A stretch of DNA of 49,223 nucleotides from Nitrobacter vulgaris. GTDB taxonomy: Bacteria > Pseudomonadota > Alphaproteobacteria > Rhizobiales > Xanthobacteraceae. Shown in pieces: positions 1 to 7,810 of the stretch (position 1 is its first letter; the number at the start of each line of letters is the position of its first letter). The notes below the pieces were generated by a model. It was not told where the DNA came from, did no database searches, and saw nothing but the letters and a program-made list of their open reading frames with translations. The stretch spans positions 1 through 49,223 of the forward strand of contig NZ_MWPQ01000059.1 in NCBI RefSeq assembly GCF_002028545.1, written 5' to 3'. The position numbers were made by a program, and so were the translations under genes.

Positions 1-176
1 CCCAGACGAGCGATGCCGATACCGGGATGAATGCGAATGCTCTTGATCTTCTCGGCCAAAGCTCATTGTCTCCAGAAATCGCTATTGTCGGAAAGAGCAT
101 CGGAAACATCAATATCCAAGTATCCTCACCTAAAGGAGGATCAAATAATATTTTTGACGAAAAAAATTCGGGTTGC
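1..176. other. Left-edge stretch without a confident gene
   Basis: A plus-strand frame is open from the left edge to a stop at 276-278 and could be the tail of a gene cut by the window. It runs about 100 bases into the better supported Tat-signal gene on the other strand. The translation shows no family I recognise and the region is richer in A+T than its surroundings. I leave it uncalled. Confidence 0.3.
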
Positions 177-467
177 TTAGAGCGATGCCTTAACGATTTT
201 CCAATCCAGCAGGTCTGCGGAGGCGACTGCATACCGGTTACCGAAATGTTCGATATTGGCGTAAGTCCGTCCGTTTGATTGCGAGTAATTCCGTACAGAG
301 AAACCACCACCGAAGTTGGCCTTGATCGATTTTTCGACCTGCAAGCGGGATGCCGCAGCCGATGCGCGATTCGTGTTTTCACCGCTCGCAGCGCTGGCGA
401 TCCCCGGCAGCAACAGGACAGATACAGTTGCGCACCCTTTGACAAAATCTCTACGCTTGATGTCCAT
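177..467 (-). CDS. Small Tat-exported protein of unknown function
   Basis: The product is 96 residues. It opens with MDIKRRDFVKG followed by a hydrophobic stretch ending near AxA (GIASAASG). This is a classic twin-arginine signal with R5-R6, so the mature protein of about 70 residues is probably exported folded to the periplasm. The start at 467 is chosen because it gives the complete Tat signal and has an AGGGG-like ribosome site about 8 bases upstream; a longer frame to 608 adds an implausible cysteine-rich leader. The mature part holds a short mixed-polarity domain (Asn/Gly/Tyr-rich, ending near DWKIVKASL) with no catalytic motif I can name. The nearest neighbour on the same strand is narK, about 700 bases away, so no operon is evident. 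Confidence 0.65.
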   Translation of the reverse strand: MDIKRRDFVKGCATVSVLLLPGIASAASGENTNRASAAASRLQVEKSIKANFGGGFSVRNYSQSNGRTYANIEHFGNRYAVASADLLDWKIVKASL

Positions 468-1118
468 GATCTGGACCCCTGCTAAAGGATAATTCGAAAT
501 GAGTTGAACGACCTTAAGTGGTCGGTGGGTGTAAAGGCACGACAGAGACACAATACGACAGAGACATAGAGCGGGTTCAGCGTGGAGCGTGCGTGGACTA
601 AAAATCACCCCAAAATATGATCGAGATGGCTGCCTTATGCAAGCTAGGTCATTTCAAGGTATTCGTGTGATCTGCAAACGCACCGCAACCTTAGACAACT
701 GGATCATTGGGATTTGTACGAAATGATGTCGCTGAAGCACATAATCAGCGGCGGAATTCCGCTGAGGCGAAGCGCGCGCAATCTGTTCGCTGCTGAACAG
801 CCTGTATCGAAGGTGGCCGTGTGGCCGTAGAGCCGAACCTTAAAAGGCGCCCGCGGATTTTCCAGAGCAAGTGAGGACTATCACACCGACCGTACTAAAA
901 TACCTGACCCGTCGGCATGCGGAATAGCGGATGTGCCAAAAACCTTAGGAACAGACGCTCTGCCTTAGCGTTCTATGCCATTCATCTCGCATCTGGAGAT
1001 ACCGATGGCCGACGCACAACGCAACGATCGCGGGTCCAGGTTGGGAAGCGGTCGCAAATCAACGATGGCTGAGCGCTTCCTCTCCTATGTCAAACGATTC
1101 TGTCCGTATTCAAGTTAA
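468..1118. other. 650-base gene-poor stretch
   Basis: No frame here has both a convincing start and a coding-like composition. It contains the upstream region of the Tat-signal gene at its left end and the downstream flank of narK at its right end. A short plus-strand frame (about 648-830) faintly resembles a LysR/CysB-type helix-turn-helix and is discussed as a possible remnant. Confidence 0.5.
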
Positions 1119-1152
1119 AGGCCCGGCGTGTCCAAAGGACAGAGCCGGGCCT
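1119..1152 (-). terminator. Intrinsic terminator of narK
   Basis: AGGCCCGGC (1119-1127) pairs with GCCGGGCCT (1144-1152). Inside it a second stem TGTCC-AAA-GGACA (1129-1141) extends the helix. Read on the minus strand it sits 31 bases after the narK stop and is followed by a short TTTAA tract. The stem is strong and the U-tract short. Confidence 0.75.
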
Positions 1153-1182
1153 CATCACATTTCATCCTTTCCGAACCTCACC

Positions 1183-2436
1183 TCAGTGAGCGGGCGCGGA
1201 CTCCGCAATCGCGTGAATAGGTTTGACGTTCTTGAAACCCACGCGCGAGAACGAGACATAGAACGCGGCGATATTCATGAGCGCCCAGATGAAGAAGCCC
1301 AAAGTGTAACCGCCCATGAGAAATTTGCTGCCGGCAAGGATCGCGGTCATGGTGAAACCGCATGCTGCGCCGGCAGCCTTGGCCAGTCCGCTAACCGCAC
1401 CGACGTGCACGAAGTACATCGGGATCAGTTTGATGACTGCCGCCGCGGCTGCACCGGACAGTAACGCAAGCCCGTAAATAGCGAACAGCTCGATGGTCAG
1501 CGAGATCTGCAAGGCCAAGAGCACCGCCAGCGCCGACATCAATCCGAACATTATGCTCAAGATGCTGAGAACATCGTAACGGTCGGCGAGCCAGCCCCCC
1601 AATGGTCGAGTAATGGCAACGCAGACCACCAGAATCGGCGTATAGACCGCGACCGCAGTCGTTGGATCCACGCGCCAATGATCAACCAGATAAGTCGGCA
1701 TCGTTGACGCGAAGAAAACCAACGTGCCAAACGCAACCCAATAAAGACCGGGAACGAGCCATACGACGATGCCCGAGCGGTAGACGGCGAAGATCTCGCT
1801 CATCGACGTATTCTTGAGCACCCGGTTCGGCGGATCAGACGTAAAGAACATGTAGACCGCCGCCATGAACAACGTGGGAATAGCGAATATCGGGAATATC
1901 ATCCGCCATCCGTCCGGATCATTTTTGTCAAAAACGTTCGTGATCAAGAACGTGACGGCCATCATGCCGACTGTAATCCCGACATTGCCCATAGCAAAAA
2001 GGCCAAGGGCGGTCCCTTGTTTCGATTTAGGGTACCAGGACGACACATGGGCATTGCCGACCACGAAACTCGCGCCGCCAAGCCCGAGCATCGTTCCCAG
2101 AAACAGGAAGCCGTAATAGCTCTCGGCGAAGGTTCCCAAAATCAGGACCACGGAGAGAGCCACAAGCAAAAGCGTGAAAACCGTCCGGCCGCCGTACTTG
2201 TCAGCCCAGATGCCGAGCGGAATGCTGATAGCGGCCGCAAAAAGCGGCTCCATCGCAGCGAGGATCAGCACCTGGGTGCTTGTAAAATGATACCACTCGA
2301 TCAGAAAGGGAGCGAGTGCGGAAAACATTCCCCAAATTGCGAAACCGAGGGAGAATGCCAAGGTTGAGATCCACAACACCCTTGGGTTACCTGACGGCTC
2401 TGCCGCCTGGTTAGCCCCGACATTTAAATTTTCCAC
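1183..2436 (-). CDS. narK: NarK-family nitrate/nitrite transporter (MFS, NNP family)
   Basis: This 417-residue inner-membrane protein has the twelve hydrophobic segments of a major facilitator. Nitrate/nitrite porter signatures are visible: GLGGASFVVGNAHVSSWYP and GTALGLFAMGNVG after the fifth segment, a RPLGGWLADRYD loop in the second half, and the matching GAAAAAVIKLIPMYF in the late segments. It should move nitrate or nitrite across the inner membrane; direction and substrate cannot be read from sequence. The GTG start at 2436 has AGGAG five bases upstream. It stands alone with no nitrate or nitrite reductase nearby, has its own terminator, and has a CRP-type palindrome about 90 bases upstream. 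In nitrite oxidisers such proteins accompany nitrite oxidation; in other relatives they serve assimilation or denitrification. Confidence 0.85.
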   Translation of the reverse strand: MENLNVGANQAAEPSGNPRVLWISTLAFSLGFAIWGMFSALAPFLIEWYHFTSTQVLILAAMEPLFAAAISIPLGIWADKYGGRTVFTLLLVALSVVLILGTFAESYYGFLFLGTMLGLGGASFVVGNAHVSSWYPKSKQGTALGLFAMGNVGITVGMMAVTFLITNVFDKNDPDGWRMIFPIFAIPTLFMAAVYMFFTSDPPNRVLKNTSMSEIFAVYRSGIVVWLVPGLYWVAFGTLVFFASTMPTYLVDHWRVDPTTAVAVYTPILVVCVAITRPLGGWLADRYDVLSILSIMFGLMSALAVLLALQISLTIELFAIYGLALLSGAAAAAVIKLIPMYFVHVGAVSGLAKAAGAACGFTMTAILAGSKFLMGGYTLGFFIWALMNIAAFYVSFSRVGFKNVKPIHAIAESAPAH

Positions 2437-2518
2437 GGTCGCTCCTCATCATAACTTCTGTATCGCCGGCGCGACGCCAACTTACCGGGCGACACCAAAT
2501 GGGGACTCTTGGCGTCGT

Positions 2519-2538
2519 TATGTCAACTATTTGACATA
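2519..2538. promoter_or_regulatory. CRP/FNR-superfamily-type palindrome upstream of narK
   Basis: TATGTCAA-CTAT-TTGACATA has perfect 8-base arms. Read as TGTCA-N6-TGACA (2521-2536) it has the half-site spacing of CRP/CooA-type operators (family knowledge: TGTGA-N6-TCACA for CRP). It does not have the FNR/FixK arrangement TTGAT-N4-ATCAA. Its centre is about 92 bases upstream of the narK start codon. The regulator is not identified. Confidence 0.5.
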
Positions 2539-2891
2539 GTAACTCGCGGCAAGCTTCGCGTCTATCGATTTTCCGAAAAGGCCCGATCAAGGGTCACGCT
2601 GATCGCCTGATCACAATGGCGCATGGCCGATCAGGCAGTTCGGTCAGACGCTCGCGCGACCGATGACGACAGAATCGATGGAATGGTCGCCGGGCCCTGC
2701 TCCCGCGAACGGCATCCGCTTCGCTTGAAAAACTGTAGCCCGCAGGGCGGAGACTCCTCAAATGCCTTTGGTCCCGGTCGAAAGCAGGCTCTCTGTCGAG
2801 CTACCCGGTTTTGTTTAGTCCTTCCGGAACACGCCGCTCGGGAACTTTTGGTGCGTTCGACGCTTCTGCTTTCTGTCCTGGGAGGATGCCT
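2539..2891. other. Divergent intergenic region between narK and the PRC-barrel gene
   Basis: About 350 bases without a supported gene. A 90-codon plus-strand frame starting at 2623 lacks a ribosome site and looks like chance. The region should hold the promoter of the PRC-barrel gene, but I see no clear promoter elements. Confidence 0.45.
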
Positions 2892-3251
2892 ATGACCTTG
2901 GAAGAAAACGAAACCAGCAACTTGATCGGCAGCGACAAAGTCGAAGGGACGGCCGTCTTTGGCCCCGACAACGAAAAGATCGGTTCGATCGAGCGGGTTA
3001 TGATCGAAAAGACAAGCGGCCGTGTTTCGTATGCCGTCCTGAGTTTTGGCGGATTCCTTGGAATCGGCGACGACCATTATCCTTTGCCTTGGCATACCCT
3101 GAAATATGACATTCTACTCGGCGGCTATCGGACCGGCGTAACCATCGAACAACTCCAAAGTGCCCCGAAATATCGGGTTGGGAGCGGCTGGGATTGGGCC
3201 GAGCCAGCGCGAACCAAGACGGTCGACGACTACTATGCCGCCAGTTTCTAG
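2892..3251 (+). CDS. PRC-barrel domain protein
   Basis: The product is 119 residues. Residues about 15-85 match the PRC-barrel pattern: a short N-terminal lead, then VEGTAVFGPDNEKIGSIERV, then VSYAVLSFGGFLGIGDDHYP and the PWHTLKYD segment, as in the cytoplasmic H-subunit domain of photosynthetic reaction centres and RimM. Small stand-alone PRC-barrel proteins are common in this order, often stress-linked, and have no settled function. The start at 2892 is fixed by GGAGG at 2881-2885 with six bases of spacing; an ATG at 2886 is too close to that site. There is no signal peptide. A small gene and the polyketide synthase operon follow on the same strand. Confidence 0.8.
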   Translation: MTLEENETSNLIGSDKVEGTAVFGPDNEKIGSIERVMIEKTSGRVSYAVLSFGGFLGIGDDHYPLPWHTLKYDILLGGYRTGVTIEQLQSAPKYRVGSGWDWAEPARTKTVDDYYAASF

Positions 3252-3317
3252 AAGGACATAGGAGCCCGCAGCCTCTGTCATCTGCCCGTCCCATCCACAA
3301 CTTCAAGGGCGATATGA

Positions 3318-3506
3318 ATGAACGAGTCTGAACAATTGCTTGGCCGTGCGGTTTTGCAGCTCTGGCCTGAACTTAAGCGGGATGTTCAGGAACAGATCTT
3401 CGAGGCCGCATCAGTTGACCCTGAAGTTCGGCGCCGCCTGGCCGTGCTGCTCCATGATCAACACCCCAAAACAGCGTTCCCGCCTCAACCCCGTTCGCTC
3501 GCTTAG
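3318..3506 (+). CDS. Small acidic/helical hypothetical protein
   Basis: A 62-residue frame beginning MNESEQLLGRAVLQLWPEL, with a regular amphipathic pattern (EIFEA-type helices) and a proline-rich tail. The helical composition and an AAGGG-like site seven bases upstream support it. No domain is recognised. It lies between the PRC-barrel gene and the type III polyketide synthase on the same strand, 118 bases before the latter. It could be a chance frame. Confidence 0.5.
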   Translation: MNESEQLLGRAVLQLWPELKRDVQEQIFEAASVDPEVRRRLAVLLHDQHPKTAFPPQPRSLA

Positions 3507-3624
3507 GCGGACTGAGACCTGAATTGAAACTTGAACCCATCCGCACGCGCATAGAGACGTTAGCTGCGAAAGCTTTTCGCGGCGGCTGCGTGTATGAGGA
3601 GACAATAGGAGCAGGAGCGATGAT

Positions 3625-4677
3625 ATGAAACACACGGCCGCTTTGCTTTCAATGGCGACCGGGGTTCCGCCCAATGTGTTTCATCAGTCGCAAATTCTCG
3701 ACGCGGCGCGTTTCATCTTAGGCTCGCGATATCCGCAATTCGAAACGTTATCCGCTCTTTTCGCCAACACAGGCATCCAGCACCGCTACGGCGTGAAGCC
3801 GATTGAATGGTATTGCGAGCCGCGGGGCTGGCCGGAGCGAACTCAAGCCTTTCTGGACGGCGCGGAAGCACTATTCGTCGACGTCGCGCAAAAGGCCATG
3901 GAGCGGGCCGATCTTGGCGCAACTGACATCGACACCGTCGTTACGGTGTGTTCGACCGGCATCGCCACCCCGACGCTTGAGGCCCGCGTCGCCGGCAGGC
4001 TTGGCTTCCGAACGGATGTGTCGCGCGTGCCGGTGTTTGGGCTCGGCTGCGCCGGCGGCGTCGCGGGACTATCCATTGCATCGCGATTGGCGCAAGCCCG
4101 GCCAGGCACCAACGTGCTCCTCGTGGTCCTCGAACTTTGCACGCTTGCCGTTCGCCACGACGAACTGACGAAGGCCAATATCGTTGCCGCCAGCCTGTTC
4201 GGCGATGGGGCTGCGGCCGTCGTGCTGCGCGCCGGAGATGGAGGTGCAACACGTATCGAGGCGACCGGCGAGTACCTCTGGCCGAACACGCTCGATATTA
4301 TGGGATGGCGCGTAGACCCTGAAGGATTCGGCGTGATCTTCCAGCGGACAATTCCGGACTTTGTGCTCGCGCACATGAAGCCGGGCGTCACCGCAGTTCT
4401 GTCCGGGCTGGGTCTCTCGATCGGAGACATCGACCGCTTCATTTGCCATCCCGGTGGCGCAAAGGTCATCGTCGCGATCGAGCGTGCTTTCTCCCTCGAT
4501 CAGGGAACTCTCGATCACGAACGAAGCGTCATTGCCGATTACGGCAACATGTCAGCGGCCACCGTCTTGTTTGTACTCGAACGTGCCCGCGCACAGGGCC
4601 TGCCCTCGCGGTCGCTTGTGACCTCGCTGGGCCCGGGCTTCACCGCTAGCTGCGTCACGCTGCGTCACGCCGCGTGA
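3625..4677 (+). CDS. Type III polyketide synthase (chalcone/stilbene synthase family)
   Basis: The 350-residue protein has the thiolase-fold catalytic triad of the family: Cys142 in FGLGCAGGVAG, His275 in FICHPGGAK and Asn308 in DYGNMSAAT. The C-terminal GPGF loop (LGPGFTAS) is also present. It should be a cytosolic homodimer that loads an acyl-CoA starter and extends it with malonyl-CoA. Bacterial relatives make alkylresorcinols, alkylpyrones or phloroglucinols; chain length cannot be predicted here. The start at 3625 has AGGAG seven bases upstream. Its last codons overlap the next gene in a GTGA stop/start, so it is translationally coupled to an isoprenylcysteine-methyltransferase-like enzyme. 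The same pairing is known for Bacillus subtilis bpsA-bpsB and Streptomyces griseus srsA-srsB, where the partner methylates the polyketide. That points to an O-methylated lipid product. Confidence 0.92.
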   Translation: MKHTAALLSMATGVPPNVFHQSQILDAARFILGSRYPQFETLSALFANTGIQHRYGVKPIEWYCEPRGWPERTQAFLDGAEALFVDVAQKAMERADLGATDIDTVVTVCSTGIATPTLEARVAGRLGFRTDVSRVPVFGLGCAGGVAGLSIASRLAQARPGTNVLLVVLELCTLAVRHDELTKANIVAASLFGDGAAAVVLRAGDGGATRIEATGEYLWPNTLDIMGWRVDPEGFGVIFQRTIPDFVLAHMKPGVTAVLSGLGLSIGDIDRFICHPGGAKVIVAIERAFSLDQGTLDHERSVIADYGNMSAATVLFVLERARAQGLPSRSLVTSLGPGFTASCVTLRHAA

Positions 4678-5177
4678 CTCTCGCCGCTCTCATTCTCGCG
4701 CTGGTTACAGTGCAGCGGCTAGGCGAACTTATCCTGTCCCGTTACAATACCGCGAAACTATTGGCGCGGGGCGCGATCGAGATCGCGCCTGGTCATTATC
4801 CGCTGATCGTCGCGACCCATGCCGCCTGGCTGATCGCATTGTGGGCGTGGGGCCGCGATCAGGATGTCAACTTCGTCGCCCTTTCGGTTTTCATTCTGCT
4901 CCAGGTGTTTCGCTTGTGGGTACTCGCAACCCTCGGACCACGATGGACCACGCGCATCATCGTCTTACCTGATGCGCCGATGGTGACATCAGGACCTTAC
5001 AGATACTTGTCGCATCCGAACTATGCGATCGTTGTCGCGGAAATCGCAGTGTTACCGCTCGCGCTTCATCTGTATCTGCTGGCGCTTGTCTTCACTGTCC
5101 TGAACGCGCTGGTGCTCAGTATCCGCATTCGCGCCGAAACCCGCGCGCTTGCAACGGTACGCGAACGGCGGCCATGA
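4674..5177 (+). CDS. Isoprenylcysteine carboxyl methyltransferase-family protein (polyketide O-methyltransferase candidate)
   Basis: A 167-residue integral membrane protein with four or five hydrophobic segments. The C-terminal half has the ICMT/PEMT-like SAM-binding pattern: VTSGPYRYLSHPNYAIV, then IRAETRAL. In eukaryotes the family methylates prenylated proteins. In bacteria, members encoded beside type III polyketide synthases (BpsB, SrsB) methylate alkylpyrones or alkylresorcinols. The GTG start (4674) overlaps the upstream stop as GTGA, so there is no separate ribosome site. The conserved HPNY and RAE residues appear intact. The role is inferred from the pairing rather than from substrate-specific residues. 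Confidence 0.85.
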   Translation: MTLAALILALVTVQRLGELILSRYNTAKLLARGAIEIAPGHYPLIVATHAAWLIALWAWGRDQDVNFVALSVFILLQVFRLWVLATLGPRWTTRIIVLPDAPMVTSGPYRYLSHPNYAIVVAEIAVLPLALHLYLLALVFTVLNALVLSIRIRAETRALATVRERRP

Positions 5178-5223
5178 TCTGAGCCTCTCCGCTTGTTTGT
5201 CCACCATTTTTGGAGGCTCCAAT

Positions 5224-5304
5224 ATGCTGGTGAATGGAAAATGGACATCGGACTGGCAACCGGTCCAGTCCAAGGATCGTCCCGAAGGGTCCGGACCTCA
5301 GTGA
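5224..5304 (+). pseudogene. Probable truncated remnant of a glutathionyl-hydroquinone reductase (YqjG/ECM4-like) gene
   Basis: A 26-codon frame starts at 5224 behind a near-ideal ribosome site (GGAGG at 5212-5216, seven bases of spacing). Its first 18 residues, MLVNGKWTSDWQPVQSKD, resemble the start of YqjG/ECM4-type glutathionyl-hydroquinone reductases, which open with a G-x-W-x(3)-W pattern. The frame stops at 5302-5304. The overlapping frame then reads VRTSVTSAFNV, loosely like the family's next conserved stretch (phenylalanine-rich, before its WVT motif), which suggests a frameshift. The rest of a roughly 320-residue gene is absent, and a minus-strand gene ends at 5420. The family match is from memory of the motif and needs a search. 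Confidence 0.4.
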
Positions 5305-5419
5305 CTTCGGCCTTTAATGTGCGAGACGTTGGTAAGAACGACATAACGGCCGTCGGACGTACGAGTGGTACTCGGCAAGCCAATTCGACGCCGGCTAGGA
5401 CGTCAAATGGCGAACAGCC

Positions 5420-6073
5420 TCAGATCAGCGAAGCCACCGCCTCTAGCCCGATGATGCGCGCCAGCGCACGCACCTCCTGCTTCTGGTCCTCTCGCAGCCT
5501 GGTCAACAACGGCTGGGCCGCGACCTTGATCTGCTCGATCTCACCGGCTCCGAGCGAGGCGTTCTTGCCCGGCGCCGAACGCCGCTCGTGGATTTTATGG
5601 GCGGCATCGCGCAATGCGCTTTCCACGGCTGGCCAGTAGGGCTCTTGCCCGGGCGTCAGTCGCAGCCTTCCTTTCAACGCAGCGATCTGCATATCGCTAA
5701 GCAGCGAATAATCCTTCTGAATGGACTGGTTTGCGAGTTTAGGTCGGGGACGTGGCAGCGGCGGGTCCTCGATCGGTGGCGTCGACGGCGCAATCTCGGT
5801 GTCGAGGGGAAGCTCGGTCGCAACCGCCGGCCGCAGCGATCCTGACAACGTCAGATCGGCGCCAGCGTCAGGCACAGCAGTCTGGACCGGAAGCTTGTCT
5901 GCCTTGCTCTCGCGATTGGCTGCCAACTCCGTCGGTTCTGATTCCACGGACACTGGAGACGGCGTTGCGACAAACCGGACCATCAGAACGTTGCCGCGGC
6001 CGAATATCGCCGCCAGCGCCACCCCCGTGACAACGCAGCACGCAAGCGCCAGAATCGTCATCGTCCGCGTCAA
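5420..6073 (-). CDS. Membrane-anchored protein with LTxxQ-like (Spy/CpxP-type) C-terminal region
   Basis: The product is 217 residues. An N-terminal hydrophobic segment (TMTILALACCVVTGVALAAIF) anchors or exports it. A proline/glutamate-rich linker of about 100 residues follows, then a helical C-terminal domain with LTPGQEPYWPAVESALRDAA. That is the LTxxQ-like pattern of periplasmic Spy/CpxP relatives and of many Bradyrhizobium secreted proteins. The TTG start at 6073 is preferred because GGAGG lies six bases upstream of it; the ATG at 6061 is 18 bases from that site. No partner gene is evident. A periplasmic stress or chaperone-like role is only an inference. Confidence 0.7.
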   Translation of the reverse strand: MTRTMTILALACCVVTGVALAAIFGRGNVLMVRFVATPSPVSVESEPTELAANRESKADKLPVQTAVPDAGADLTLSGSLRPAVATELPLDTEIAPSTPPIEDPPLPRPRPKLANQSIQKDYSLLSDMQIAALKGRLRLTPGQEPYWPAVESALRDAAHKIHERRSAPGKNASLGAGEIEQIKVAAQPLLTRLREDQKQEVRALARIIGLEAVASLI

Positions 6074-6212
6074 AAAAGGCCTCCAGTCCAGTTCACGAGC
6101 GGAGCCGATTGATCCTCACAACTCGATATGAATCAAGGCTTGCCTGGGCAAGACCGGGCTGGGCGGCCGATATTCACACGCAATCCGAATCTCGGGACGC
6201 GGTGGCCCGCAG

Positions 6213-6455
6213 TCAGGCTGCCAGAATATAGGCGTCCTGGATGTCGGCGACGAGTTCGGATACTTCCCAGATTGCATTTGGCGGGATGGCATTCATGCTG
6301 ACCGTCCAGTTGGCGCCTCTGCGGGTCTTCGGCGTGCTGACGATGTCGAACTGCACCTCGCGGCACAATGGATGCCTGCCGAACGCCGCGGTCACTCGCG
6401 CCTGTAATTCCTGGATGGTCGCCGGTGTTCTTACCGACGCGATGTCGTGTTCCAT
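6213..6455 (-). CDS. Conserved hypothetical protein, 80 residues
   Basis: A compact soluble protein, MEHDIASVRTPATIQELQ onward, with a predicted alpha/beta pattern and a central NWTVSMNAIPPNAIWEVSEL stretch. I know of similar small proteins in this bacterial family but no function. There is no signal peptide or transmembrane segment. The ATG at 6455 has an AAGG element just upstream. A longer frame on the same strand over this span (6133-6519) is in another phase and looks like a shadow. Confidence 0.6.
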   Translation of the reverse strand: MEHDIASVRTPATIQELQARVTAAFGRHPLCREVQFDIVSTPKTRRGANWTVSMNAIPPNAIWEVSELVADIQDAYILAA

Positions 6456-6667
6456 CGGCCTTATGCCCGCTCGAACGGTATCTGGCCTCTTTCGGCAGAT
6501 ACATATCGGTCTCGGACAAGGTGTCTGATAGTGGTTAATGAGGTGTTAACAACGGAACCGCCCCCCAAGGAGTCCTCTGGTTCCGCTCAGAGCGGACTTG
6601 GAACGAACCGCCGCTGGAACACCCCCCCACGACGAGTTCACGAAGCTGGCGATCCCGTCCGGCACAA

Positions 6668-6853
6668 TTACTTGGTCCGTTTGAGTTCCTCCAGCACCTC
6701 ATCGATGGTCGCAAGATGCGTTTCCACGGCCTGGCGAACCAGCGTGTAGGGCTTGGGATCATCCGGGTCGTCCGCCCTTCGAACAACAAAGCCACGTTTG
6801 AAGGCCATCGCCCTCGCCTGCCTGAATTTTTCCAGGTCATCATTGACCGTCAT
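6668..6853 (-). CDS. Conserved hypothetical protein, 61 residues
   Basis: The product starts MTVNDDLEKFRQARAMAF and ends VDEVLEELKRTK-like (residues IDEVLEELKRTK). It is highly charged and probably two helices flanking a short FVVRRADDPDDPKPYT segment. A strong purine-rich ribosome site (GGAGGGAGGG) precedes the ATG at 6853. No domain is recognised. It lies 212 bases upstream of the 80-residue hypothetical on the same strand, and both are short cytosolic proteins, which suggests but does not prove a shared transcript. Confidence 0.6.
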   Translation of the reverse strand: MTVNDDLEKFRQARAMAFKRGFVVRRADDPDDPKPYTLVRQAVETHLATIDEVLEELKRTK

Positions 6854-6987
6854 CTTATGGCCCTCCCTCCTCCGCCGTTAAAAAGCGATCTCGCCCGAAC
6901 TGCGGCCTCCATCTATTCCAACTCTGCCCTGTTCATCAATGCAAACGCTTCGCGCGCATGCGCCGCCCTTTGGGTCGGGATGATGCT

Positions 6988-7569
6988 TCAGATCAAGCGG
7001 AATGCGATCACGAATCCCAGGACGATAACGGCAGCACCGATGGACACCCAAAGACCGAGCCGCTTTTCGATTTCGTGGCGAATAGCGTCGCCGAAGCGAT
7101 CGAGCAGGATCGCGACGATGAAGAAGCGGCCCCCCCGGGCGATGATCGAGCACAGGATGAAGAGCCAGACATCGTATCCGGCGAAACCCGATGTGATGGT
7201 GACGAGCTTGTAGGGAATCGGCGTCAGGCCCTTGCCGATGATGATCCACGCGCCCCAATGCGCATACGACGCGCGAAACGCTTCGACCTTGTCGCCAAGT
7301 CCATACAGATGAATGAGCCATTGGCCGACCGAGTCGTAGAGCAATGCGCCGATGGCATAGCCAAGCACGCCGCCGGCAACCGAAGCGATCGTGCATACGG
7401 TCGCGAACAGCCAGGCCCGTTGTGGCCGCGCCAGCGCCATCGGCAGCAACATGACATCAGGTGGCACCGGAAAGAATGAGCTTTCAGCGAAAGCCACTGC
7501 GGCCAAAATCCAGAGCGCATAGGGCTTGTCAGCGGCGGCGATGCACCAGTTGTAGGTCCGTCTCAGCAT
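6988..7569 (-). CDS. YqaA/DedA-like (VTT/SNARE-associated) membrane protein
   Basis: A 193-residue inner-membrane protein of the DedA/YqaA superfamily. Visible marks are AVAFAESSFFPVPPDVMLLPMAL near the N-terminus, GGVLGYAIGALLYDSVGQWL in the middle, and the GKGLTPIPYKLVTITSGFAG re-entrant-loop segment with its conserved glycines and prolines. Late hydrophobic segments follow an ARGGRFF turn. Relatives are linked to lipid scrambling or proton-dependent transport. I chose the ATG at 7569 because MLRRTYNWCIAAADKP is the usual family start. Starts at 7584 or 7635 are possible, and no clear ribosome site decides between them. Confidence 0.8.
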   Translation of the reverse strand: MLRRTYNWCIAAADKPYALWILAAVAFAESSFFPVPPDVMLLPMALARPQRAWLFATVCTIASVAGGVLGYAIGALLYDSVGQWLIHLYGLGDKVEAFRASYAHWGAWIIIGKGLTPIPYKLVTITSGFAGYDVWLFILCSIIARGGRFFIVAILLDRFGDAIRHEIEKRLGLWVSIGAAVIVLGFVIAFRLI

Positions 7570-7810
7570 GGCGCGATCAACCATCGCAGAGCCGATTTGT
7601 CCATGGCTGATGCGAAGATTCAGCGGTGCTTGCACAGCGAACTGGGGCCGACGGTCGACTCACCCATCGGTTCCCGACGGAGTGTAAAAGACAACCTGAA
7701 TGCGCGACATATTGCAGCGGTCATCGCGCATTTAAATTGCCTCTGATAGACTGCAACCGAGTTACGGTCGCGCGTTGCGGCCCCACAATCAGTCCGCCGC
7801 AGCATCTTCC

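Noticed and set aside
2826-2857. GGAAC followed by CGTT upstream of the PRC-barrel gene, considered as an EcfG general-stress promoter
   Set aside because: The separation is 23 bases (or 8 from the second GGAAC) instead of the 16-17 expected, so I do not call it.
2623-2895. A 90-codon plus-strand frame before the PRC-barrel gene
   Set aside because: No ribosome site, no family features, and its end overlaps the true ribosome site of the PRC-barrel gene.
6133-6519. A 128-codon minus-strand frame over the 80-residue hypothetical
   Set aside because: The other phase of the same strand has more protein-like composition and a usable start. This one is His/Arg/Gly-rich.
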